Origin: Meandrina meandrites
Taxonomy: Eukaryota; Cnidaria; Anthozoa; Scleractinia; Meandrinidae
NCBI GenBank assembly: GCA_963693305.1
Contig: OY855903.1
Span: 21,769,755 to 21,833,754, forward strand
DNA: 64,000 bases
Direction: 5' to 3'
Shown piece by piece: positions 37,183 to 49,100 of this stretch. Numbering within the stretch: position 1 is the stretch's first letter; every line of letters starts with the position of its first letter. The translations under genes and the position numbers were made by a program. The notes under the pieces are model-generated. The model was not told the origin of the DNA, did no database searches, and saw nothing but the letters and a program-made list of their open reading frames with translations.

Positions 37183-40100
37183 GTGACCGAAGATATGTTA
37201 CAAAATGCTAGTTTCTTGCCAACATTGCTCTTGTTACAGATGTGTTCCTATGTTGGCGGATACAGGGACTATCCAAGGCTCACTTTCGCTGCGATTGGAG
37301 ATATCGGCGGAATTCCATTTCCACCATATTATACATACACGCAAAGGAAGGTAGCTAAGGTCTTGGGAGAGGTAGGTTGTTAAAAATTGATAACTGGCTG
37401 TAACTGACTATACATAACGCGTATTACCCGTCTCGATACTAGAGACGCATGACCAGACGAACTACAAAATGTTTTCGGAAGCTCGTCCAGACGGATGACA
37501 CGTCTCTCGAAAAGCGATCATTGTTGAATCGTAGCGTACTTTTACTCCAGTTGAACGGGTGGTCTGTAGTTGTTTCAAGCGCTAAAAGAGCAAAAAAAAA
37601 CTTCAAACTTATTGTTTGCATGTCTTGATAAGTGTTGAATTGTCCTCACATGCTCAATCCGCCCGAAAAAATTAAAATTGAAAATTATTTATGCCATTTT
37701 CTTTCTCAAAATTATTTATATGTTTGGTTCCTTTTACAATCAATTCCTTTTGCACTCTATGCACAAATAGTACCTTAAGACTTATATCACTAAATGTGAG
37801 GGGTATCAGTAATTTTAAAAAACGAAGGATGATTTATACTTGGTTTAGAAAAAGAAATTTAGGCATAATATTTCTGCAAGAGACTCACTCCACAAAAGAA
37901 GTAGAAATTCAATGGAGAAATGAATGGGGTGCCAAAATTTACATGTCTCATGGAAGCTTGAACTCACGTGGGGTAGCAGTCTTGATGAAAAAAGGCGTGG
38001 GTGTTACTGTTCATTCTGAAATCATATATAGATCCTCAGGGACGTTTCATTGTTCTCAAGGTAGAGTTCAATGATAATATCTATGTTTTAATCAATGTGT
38101 ATGCTCCAAACAAAGATAAAGATATTGTCACATTTCTCGAAGCATTAAGAACAACCTTACAAACAGAAAATTTAGACGCAGAAGAAAATCTCATTGTAGG
38201 TGGGGATTTTAACTGCCCGATCAACCCAATTCTTGACAAGAAAGGGGGTTCATTGTTACCGAGAAAATCAGTTGTCGCAAGCATTAGCTGTTTTCATTAA
38301 GATCTTGATTTGGTTGATATCTGGCGTATCAAAAACCCTGTTACTAGGAGTTTTACAAGAGTCAACACTCTGCAAACATTTTTTTGCCGACTTGATTACT
38401 GGCTAATATCTAATAATTTACAAGATCTAGTAATTTCAACTAGTATAATCCCCGCTATAAAAACAGATCACTCTGCAGTTTTTGTAGAGTTTGGAACTAG
38501 AGACGACCAGCTGCAGATGAAAGGTTCCGGCCTTTGGAAAATGAATTGCTCAATTTTGGACGACGAAGATTATATACAAGATATTACTTTAAAAATTCCA
38601 GCTTGGATCGCTGATGGAGAAAAAGCATCGTCTGACAATCGTATTATTTGGGAATGGATTAAGTATAACATACGTGTACATGCTATCCAATATTCAAAAC
38701 GGCGCGCAAAGGAAAGAAGTGAACTAGAAAGTGTTCTACAAAATGACTACACAATTGCAAAAAAGAACTTTTGAAGAAAACATTAGACAATTCAAACGAA
38801 GATTGCGAGCGAGGGGTTATCCAGATAACCTTTCGGAGGGTATTTTGTCAGGAGTTAAATTTAGCGAAAGAATGTCGGCTCTACAAAATAAACAAAAGAC
38901 GCACATGATTCTACCTTTCGTAACAGAATATCGCCCTTCTGTGACTAATCTTAAGAACATTCTAATGAAAAAGTGACACCTAATAGAGAATCAACCGGTG
39001 CTCAAAGAAATATTCAAAGACCCTCCCATCTTTTCGTACAGAAAAGGGAGGTCGTTAAAAGACATACTCGTTAGAGCAAAAATCTGAAGGTCGTCAATAA
39101 CAAATCTCGACCAATGGGAGTCGTGTTTGGTCTGTCTTTTTATTTCACATCAAAAAAATTCTAAGTCTAAATACAGTAGCGTCTAATCCACCTGAGTCCA
39201 AATTCTCTAACTGTCTCAACAGATCCAATAATGTACCCCTCAACTGCACTCTTAAAGTTTCCTGTTCCTGTTCCATTTCCTGTTTAAAGAGTTCATATTT
39301 GTTTTCATTGCCACAAGGTTTCAGTTACAAGAACAAAAGTAAAGCCAACAATAATACTCGTTTATGCCCAACAAAAGATCTGCCCATTTACACGTCAGGC
39401 CCCCATTGTTAACCCAAAATGTATTCACTTTCTTTCCCCAGAGAGGGAGAATTCCCGAAAATTTGATAGGGGGGGGGGGGGGGGGGGGACGAATCACTGA
39501 GACCCTGTACCTGTTCCAGACAAAATAAGGTGAATTTGCGACCCTGTTCCAGACAAACATTGGAAATATAGGCACCCTGTTCCAGACAATATGCACGATA
39601 GAAAAAAATATATAGATATAAAAAACACTGGAGAATATCACAAAGTGCTCACTTGACTTCGTCTGTGGCTTGAAGGTAAGGCGATGAGGGAGCGGAGTTC
39701 TGGGGAAAAATCAACCCTGTTCCAAAGAGAAAGGCTGAATAATTTCTATAATAATTTCTATTTCTATATAGGCCATAAATGGCATCGCAAGGGTAGAGGA
39801 ATCTTTACTTTTTTCTTTCTCTGGTAGCGTTTTTGGAAAATCTGTCGTTATCCGAATGAACTTTCTTTTCTATATTCGCGGTAAGCTTAATTTGAGCTTA
39901 TTGTGGCAAGGAGATCGAGTTCACAAGTGATTTGCGATTGTTTGTGTCCGTTTTATCCGAGTTTAAGAGCATTCGATGCGTTGGAGATATTACACAATAA
40001 GACCTCCAAAGAAACATGCGCCACTTTCATGAATAAATCATATTCTAGGTACATATATTAAACATATATCCTTTGACGGTCGCTCAACGTGTAAACTGAA

Positions 40101-43100
40101 GAGCCCGCGGTAGTGTTTTGTCAGCGGATACAGTATACCAGCAAAGCATCTTGGGTATGGTGATCGATTTAGAAGGAAACTGATCGATTTGGAAGGTATC
40201 GAATCAATTTAAAGAGTGTCTGATCGAATTAACCTAATCGATTTAATGTGAACGATGTAATTTGCTCGATTTAGAAGGAAACTAGTCAATTTGAAAAGTA
40301 GCTGATCGAATTAACCCATCTGTTACGAGAAAATGGCATTCGATTTAGAAAAGGTTTGTTGATTGAATTGGAGCTATGGTGGTCATTTTGGAATGATGAC
40401 TTTCGATTTGTGATGTTCGATTTTGACAGTATAAACGCGCCATATTCGTGCGCGAGCTCGCTGGCACGAGCACGGCGAGAGAAGCACCAAGTACTTTCTT
40501 AATCTAGAGAAGAGGAATTATGTCAAAAAGCATATGCGGAAACTGGATATTCATGATTCGACAATAACAGATCCTTTTACAATAATGTCTGAACAGAAGC
40601 GCTTTTATCAAGATTTATATTCATCCGGTAACAATAGAACGGCTAATAATGACGCCAAATCCTTTCTTAGTAATCTAAATATTCCCAAGTTGACAGAAGA
40701 GCAGAAGCAAGCCTGTGAAGGAAAAATTCTTTTGGAAGAATGCGAGCTGATTCTTGAAACGTTTTCATCCAACAAAGCCCCAGGAAATGACGGAATCCCA
40801 ATTGAGTTTTATAGAAAGCTATGGCCTTTAATTAGTGAACCTTTTATTAAATGTGTTAATGAGTGTTTTGAGAAAGGTGAAATGTCTTTCTCTCAAAAAC
40901 AAGCTGTGATTACTCTCGTTGAAAAGAAGGGAAAGGACCGTACTCTGTTAGAAAATTGGCGACCAATCTCCTTAGTTAATGTGGACTCAAAAATTATGTC
41001 AAAAGTCATAGCATCTAGAATAAAAAATGTTTTACCCAGTATCGTTCATTACAATCAAACTGGTTTCGTTAAAGACCGTTACATTGGCGAAACAATAAGA
41101 TATATTTTTGACATAATGGAATTTACTGTCACGGAGAATATTCCTGGTTTGATGATTTTTTATAGATTTTCAGAAGGCGTTTGACAGTGTTGAATGGAAT
41201 TTCATATTAAACTGCCTTGAGGCTTTCAATTTTGGCCCGGACTTTATTCATTGGGTTAAAACATTTTACAAGAATATCCAAAGCTGTGTAATAAATAATG
41301 GTAACACATCCGATTACTTCCTTCTCGAACGCGGTGTTAGACAAGGGGACCCTCTATCCCCATACATTTTTGTTCTAGCAGCTGAGGCCCTGGCAATTGC
41401 TGTTCGTCAAGATGTGACAATAAAAGGCATCTCGGTAGGAGGAGAAGAGACGAAATTGCTTCAATATGCCGATGATATGACTGCAGTTCTTGCAGACGTT
41501 AACTCGGCTCAAGCACTTCTTGATTTACTGGAAATTTTTAAGAAAGCATCCGGTTTAATGATGAACTTTACCAAAACCGAAGGCATGTGGATTGGGTCCT
41601 CCAGGAATAACAAAACGGCTAAACCTTTAGGTATTAAATTACTCCGCCTACCCACAGTCGAGAACACTCTAATGAGAAAAGCCTGTAATTTTGTTTTTGA
41701 CTGCCTACAAGGCAACGTGACCACCCCTTTTAAAAACTATTTTAATTTTTTAACGCATAATCGTGATACGAGGAACTGTAGAGCCACTGTTGTTCTACCT
41801 AAAGTGAAACTTGAATTTGCACGAAAAAGTTTTTATTTCTCTGGCGCAAATATTTTTAATTCTTTACCTTTAAAAACTAGACAAACTAGCAGTAGGGTTT
41901 TATTTAGGCAGTATTTAAACGAATTATTTTTATAGGTTAAGTAAGCATAATTTAATAGATTTTTAACTTTTTACCTTTTATCCTTTTATATGATGTATTT
42001 TTATTTTTATATTGTTATATATATTTTTCTTTTTACAGGACCCCTTTGATAACAGTACGCATGTACTGAAGGGCCATCCTGTTTAAAAATTCGTTATTAT
42101 TATTATTATTAGCGAGCCAATTAAGGCCCTTGGGGTCTTTTACACCTATGATCAAAAGTTGCTGCTTGAAAAGAATTTCATCGAGAATTTAGACAAGATA
42201 AAGAAGCTAATTAATGTTTGGTCCTCTAGAGGCCTATCTATTTATGGTAAGGTTACTATAATTAAATCTTTAGTGATTCCTAAGTTTGTCTACGTAGCCT
42301 CGTTGATGCCAACCCCGAAAGATGTGGTCGTTGAATTGAATCGATTACTGTTTAAATTTTTATGGAATGGTAAGGACAAGGTTACTAGATTGTCAACAAT
42401 AAACGAGCTCGAGAATGGAGGTTTGAGAATGATAGACCTAGAATGTATGATAAAATCCTTGCGTTTGGCCTGGTTAAAAAGAATATGCAACGAAAGTAAA
42501 GTTACATGGAAAAATTATTTAAGGCATCTTCTGGCTAAATTTGGAGGCCTTTTTTTTCTCCGATGCAACTTTGACATGAAAGATTACACCATTAATTCAC
42601 CCTTTTACTCTGAACTCCTTAAGTGGTGGTCAGAGTTTCGTGAAAACTTTGCATCAACTGAGGACTGGCGCAATATCATATGGAACAACAAAGAAATCCG
42701 AATTAACAGTTCACCAATCTTCTATGAGGGTCGTACAGGGGGGGTCTCTGGCACGATTCACGGACGAAAAAAATAACGAATCACGGATCACGGATATTGA
42801 AATTTCATTTTCCCGAATCACGAAAATAAGTACTCTTTTATCCTGTTCTTACGCTTCAAATAGTGTTTGAAGAAATCAAAATTGATTAAGAAATTACGAA
42901 AATAAGAAAGAAACATACTCTTTTATCCTGATCTTACTCTACAAAGAGTGTTTGACGTTACGATAATTATACGGAGATCACATTTGAGGTCTCGCGTCTC
43001 AAAATCACGGAAAATAAAGTCAATAAAGTGGTGAAATCACGAATATCGGTTATTTAAATTCAAGCTCTTCACGTGTCACGCAAAACCTTCTGGTCACGGG

Positions 43101-46100
43101 TCACGAAGAATAAATTTTTTAAATTCACGTTTCACGGAAAATAAAATCAGCTAATCACGCGTCCCGAGTATACCCCTGTACGACCCTCTTCTATAAAAAC
43201 TTTTTTGATTCCGATATAGTTTTGGTAAGTGATTTGTTGTTCAATTTAACTAATACTGAATCGTTTAACATTATTAGGAACAGGATTGACAAAACAAATT
43301 TCCTCATCTAGGCCGGCCTTCGTCATGCTGTACCCCGTGAATTAAAAAATAATACGGACTCCACGTACGATCTCATTATCTTTTGCCATCAATAACAATG
43401 TTTTTGATATCTCCAAGAAAAGATCAAAACATTATTATTCATTGTTAATAAGTGAAAAGGCCCAACTCCCTGGTGCCGTTAACAAGTTGCAAGATGAGTT
43501 TCATCTCTCCATTGATTCTTTGCAGAACGTGTTTATGCTTCCACATAACGTTGCACTTGAGCCTTACGTTAAAGCATTTCAGTACAAGGTACTAAATAAT
43601 CTTTTATTTACCAATACAAAACTTTACAAAATTGGCTTCAGGACTTGTAATAAATGTTCCTTTTGTAAAACAGATTTAGAAACATTACATCATCTTTTAT
43701 ATAGTTGTCCAGTCCACACTCGAAAACTTTCTGGGATGAATTTGAACTGTACTGGTTTTCAATTTCAAAGGAGAGAATTTCTCTTAGTAAAAAAGATATA
43801 ATTGTAGGCATCATAACAAGAACATGCCCCTTACTTAACTATCTTCTTATCATCGCAAAACTCTACCTTTGGGATTGTAGAAGGAGCCAAACTATTCCAA
43901 ATATTAAAGCTTTTAGTTTTAAAGTTCAAATAAAATATGAAACTGAACTCTACATTGCACGAAATGGCAAAAAATTGGAATTTTTAAGAGAAAAGTGGGC
44001 TGATTTTCAAATATTATAATTTCTCTATTTTTGTTCTTAGTGGAGGAAGAATGTTAAGTATTTCTATAATTCAGATCGTAGTTATTTTTTTTTTTTTTGC
44101 GTACCTGTAGAGAATACCCCTTCTGACAATTGTAATTGTAATGTAAATGTAGTGTCAGTATAATGTTAAATTAGTTTTGGTATTTGTAATATGTGTATTT
44201 GCAGCAATAAAAAAAAAAATAAAAAAATAAAAACTTCAAAGGGCGCACTCCCTTCAGCTCACAGTTATAAACTTACTAGCTAAATTAGCGCTAAAAAGAT
44301 ATCAAAGACTAATCTATCCTTGCTGACACCTCTAGAAACTGTTTTTGGAAAATCGTCCGCCATTCTGGTTTGTTTATGTGAGTCTTGTCCGAGCCCGGAT
44401 GGCGTCACTCGCGCGCTTCGCTATTACAGACAAAAATTCGTTTAAATTCTACTTCTGTAATACGGACACTTCTATAAAACAGACAAGCTTCCTTGTCCCT
44501 GTGGTGCCCGTATTGCAACGAGGTTCGACTCAGTTTTAGTTTTCTTTTTATCCCGATGACAGTACATACCGTTTAGCAGTCCGGGGTCGTCCGGGAAATA
44601 ATAAAACGTTGTCATAGATAAAAGCAAATTGAAAAAAATCAAATAGGAATTAGCTAGGGGTTACAACAATACGTTTGAAATTTTCCGGACGAAACGGCGT
44701 CGCAGTATATGCCTCAAAATCAAGAACACGATTTCCTGTAAATGCAGCAAGCTATGACAGTAAGGCACTACCTCTCTGGAACCTCTATTTTCATTCGCCC
44801 GCTGGAAACACTACCTCTATTGTTATTCAGGGCTAGGGACATTGTTGTGAGCTGTTATCTATTGTAAGAACCAATGAAGTATCTCGTTCCGAGAGGTATT
44901 GGGCGACCCAGCTATGATGATTTAAGGTCGCCGGGGACATCTTAAGCTCATCATTATGCATTTATTTAAAACGAATACAAGAAGTGGCAACGATTGAGGA
45001 CCCGTCCACACTAATCCGCCGAATAAATTTGAAAACAGAGTTTTCGCCCCGAAAACGGATAAAATGTTCTCTGTCCACACTATCGTTTTCGTATTGTTCA
45101 TAATATTTTCAACGTCCACACTAATCCGGATAAATTTGAAAACGAAACACGGCATCGGCCCAAGATGAATGGCTGAGCATGCGTATATTATTACCAGAGC
45201 CCGCACTAAATTCAAATTAGGGTTTTATAATGTTTTTGTCGACGCTGAGGATAACTTCGATCAAAAAACTATTAATTTCTATTTTACTTAAGAACTTTGC
45301 AATAGTCTATATATTTCAGAGCTACTAGCTCAATATTTAAAGAATAAAGTCGAAATTTCAAAGAATGCAGGTTAACTCACGTGCAGTGCTATAACCTGCG
45401 TTGCAGACGAACTAAACCCCGGTATGCAGGCTAACAGTGCTATTGTTCTGCTAAATAAGATTACATGATCATGCATTTGGCGTCAGCGTTTTCGAAAAGC
45501 TCCGTCTTCGGCCGTTCATCCTACAACACCTAGCCGGCGTTTTCAAATTTCTGCACTTTAGAGCCGTTCTCGAAAAGCTCCGTTTTTGGTGACCGAAACC
45601 GCAGTTCCAGTGTGGACGGTTGGCCAAACGGGAGAAAAAAGATGCGTTTTCAGATTTATCTGGATAAGTGTGTACGGGGCCTGACATCCACACGTTTACG
45701 GAATATTTATGACTGAAAAGAAAATACGGCGCGTGGCTGGAAGTGTTCACGCGTGGCACGGACCCTGAGGCCGAGAGAAAAGCCAGTGATCCCAGTCAAC
45801 CGAACAGCAAAAGATTCAAGTTGTACACACGAAACAATTGTTTCCAATTCAAAATCTGCTGTTAGAGATTTTGTCTTGTTTATTGACCAGTTTATTTTAC
45901 AGTGCATTTTGGTTGTATGTTTTCTTTGTGAAAATAAGAGCATTCTGCCCCTCGATGGTTTATAAATAATTTGCCGATGTTGTCATCGGAGAGATCGGAC
46001 GAAAGATCCGAACCGTCAAAGTTATCCAACATAATGACAGGCGACAGTACTATCGGAAAGCTTGCAGTGTAACTTATTTACGGCGAACTTAGCCTGCGAG

Positions 46101-49100
46101 CAGGCTCACCTTTAGGTCACACGTGCGAACTGCGAAGCCGCGCCACGCGATCCAAAGGTGAGCCTGCTCGTAGGCTTTGGCGAACTTGAGTAATCAACCT
46201 ATTTAACTACAGTGTATATATATCTACGTGACATTGCAATGAAATCGTCATCATGCACTAGCACTCTGAACACCGTGGTGTCGAAACTCGAAGAGGAAGA
46301 TCACAGTGCAGGCCTTCTTTGTTTCAAATAGAGGCTCTACTAATGCGCAGTGCATTCTGGTCCGCTGATAACGAGGCTCTTCCACTTCGCAGAGCATTCT
46401 GGTCCGCTGAAAGCGAGGCTAAAAATCACGGCAAAATCTCGATTTTACCTCCCTTTCTTTTAAATTTTGATAATGCATGGCCGCTACGCTCGCTGCGCTC
46501 GCTCCGCAGCAGCAAAAAGTAAAATACGAAATATAATGAAATAAAAAAAAAAGATATAACGACGGGTCTTTCCCTTCTCCTTCTCCCCTCTGGTACGCAG
46601 GCCAAGGCTTTGCTGCAACCTGTTTTGTGAGCCGAAGGTTTCTTGAGAAAACGTTCATTAAAATTACCTTACTGATAAACAGACTGGTTCGCGATCTATT
46701 AACTGTGTGTCGCTTTTTTTTCGTTTCATTTTGCTCCTAGTATGCTGATTTAAAAGAAGTGAAATTCATCATTGGATTAGGCGACAATTTTTATCATGAC
46801 GGTGTTAAGACAGTGGATGATCCCCGATTTGACACAACCTTTGAGCACGTGTACACGAAGCCCACCCTAAAAACAGCCACGTGGTACATGATTGCGGGAA
46901 ATCATGACCATGTCTCAAACGTGTCTGCACAGATAGCTTACACAAAAATCTCCCCTCGCTGGCACTTTCCAGATTTCTTTTATAGTAAAGGTAAGCTTTT
47001 AAAACTAATAATAATGACAATGACAGTGGTTGCCAGGTTTATCATTTCAGTGTGGAAAGTTTTAAAACAAACGATTAAAATCGCTTGTTTTATGGTCGGT
47101 CCTCTCTTCCCTTCTCTTCTCTTCACTTCTCTTCTCTTCTCTTCTCTTCTCTTCTCTTCTCTTCTCTTCTCTTCTCTTCCCTTCCCTTCCCTTCCCTTCC
47201 CTTCCCTTCCCTTCCCTTCTCTTCTCTTCTCTTCTCTTCTCTTCTCTTCTCTTCTCTTCTCTTCTCTTCTCTTCTCTTCTCTTCTCTTCTCTTCTCTTCT
47301 CTTCTCTTCTCTTCTCTTCTCTTCTCTTCTCTTCTCTTCTCTTCTCTTCTCTTCTCTTCTCTCCTCTCCTCTCCTCTCCTCTCCTCTCCTCTCCTCTCCT
47401 CTCCTCTCCTCTCCTCTCCTCTCCTCTCCTCTCCTCTCCTCTCCTCTCCTCTCCTCTCCTCTCCTCTCTTCTCCTCTCCTCTCCTCTCCTCTTCCCTTCC
47501 TCTACATTTCCCAAAATTTTTACAGGGTTTATTTTACTGCCTTCGAGAACATCAAAGTGCTCTAGATTTTGAAGTTGGTTCTATTTTACCTAAACGCTTA
47601 ATAGATGCTTTTTTAGCTTTAAAGCTGAACTTGTTGGTTTATTTTTCACAAATTTTAAGTTTTTGCGGCTGTTCCGATATTTGTAAAGGAACGTTCCTCT
47701 AGGATCGAGTGTTCCTCATTTTTGTGTTCCTATTAACCTTAAGAGGACCAGCTTTTTACAGAGTAGGAACATAGCGTTCACTGTAAGGTGAGACAAGAAC
47801 ATTTTGTTCCGAGTTGTCAACTGCAAGTGGAACAAATTGTTCCCAAATGGGTGATTTAGGACTGTTTTGTTCCGAGTTCCTATTTGTACATGGAACACAT
47901 TGTTCCCAAATCGATAAATTAGGACTGTTTTGTTCCGAGTTCCTATTTGTGCATGGAACACATTGTTCCTAACTTGATAAATTAGGACTGTTTTGTTCCG
48001 AGTTCCTATTTGTGCGTGGAACACATTGTTCCTAACTTGATAAATTAGGACTGTTTTGTTCCGAGTTCCTATTTGTGCATGGAACACATTGTTCCTAACT
48101 TGATGAATTAGGTCTGTTTTGTTCCGAGTTCCTATTTGTGCGTGGAACACATTGTTCCTAACTTGATGAATTAGGTCTGTTTTGTTCCGAGTTCCTATTT
48201 GTGCATGGAACACATTGTTCCTAACTTGATGAATTAGGTCTGTTTTGTTCCGAGTTCCTATTTGTGCGTGGAACACATTGTTCCGAAATTAATAAAGAAA
48301 GACTGTTTTATTCCGATTTTGCTATCTGTGAATGGAATATATTGTTCCGAAATTGGTCATTAGGAACAAGTTTTGGACTTTATTGTTCCGATTTTATATC
48401 TGCTAATGGAACATTTTGTTCCAAAAGTGGTATTTCGGACTTTTTTTTTTCCGTGGTCCCATTTGCGTATGGAACATAATGTTCCCAAATTCATCGGTCA
48501 GGATTAAAGCTAGGACTGTTTTGTTCCGATTTATCGATCCGTTAACTATGTATTGTGTCCCTGAATTGAAAAAGGCGCGTACAGACCTGCTTGGGCAAGT
48601 TTGGGTTGTATCTCACTGTCATGAATTTTACACAATAGTAATGAGCGTGGGCAAGCAAGGGCATGTTTTGGCAAGTTGAAACGTCCTTTGTTTCGGCTAA
48701 GATTTAAAGGCGATTGTGTTAGCCACATGTTGTTTAAAGGGAAAAATGAGCAAGAAGTGCAAAGTCAATTGGTCAGATGTCCAAGGAGCATCACCCAAAC
48801 CAAAGCGGCTTCACTTGGAAAAAGATGAAGCAGACAGCTTGTACCATTGCCCGATACAAGAGTGTGAACATGATGGATTTCAAAGTCAGAGAGGCTGTAG
48901 AAAACACGTTAGCACTAAGCACAGTTGGTTCTTTTATTTTGACGAAAGGCCCGATTCTAAACAAGTAACAAAGTCGCTGACGATTGGAAGAAATGAAGAT
49001 GAGACAAGCGAAACCACAAAGCAGAACGTGAAGTTACTTTCGTCATTTCCATTATCATGTAACATTGGCGAAGTATTCACGAAATGGTTGACAGGAAGTG

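Larger units (their letters stand above)
37608..44228 (+). mobile_element. Decayed L1-type LINE with three nested insertions
   Basis: The host repeat AAAAACTTCAAA flanks it (37596-37607 and 44229-44240), a target-site duplication that fixes both ends. The apurinic endonuclease region (about 37691-38774) shows SLNVRGI, FLQETH, GGDFNCP, LDYWLIS and DHSAV. The reverse transcriptase (40446-41640) shows [42 protein letters not shown] and QYADDMTA. The C-terminal part resumes at 42112-42733 and 43195-44019, with a C-x2-C-x8-H-x4-C motif near CNKCSFC. The tail is A-rich with AATAAA repeats. Several frameshifts and stops make it inactive. No ORF1 is seen, so it is 5' truncated. It sits in intron 1 of the phosphatase gene in the same orientation. 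Confidence 0.88.

Noticed and set aside
46991..47565. Long Ser/Leu/Phe/Pro and Arg/Glu/Lys frames around 47100-47500 (and 55800-56150)
   Set aside because: Pure pentanucleotide microsatellite translated in several frames.
47716..48276. 186-codon minus-strand frame with [25 protein letters not shown] repeats
   Set aside because: It is the translation of a 63-bp minisatellite whose period is a multiple of three. Non-coding iterons explain it better, and the degenerate units break the frame.
47829..48285. Glucocorticoid-type response elements
   Set aside because: The IR3 half-sites are similar, but the array is a tandem repeat and cnidarians are not known to have a classical steroid receptor of that type.
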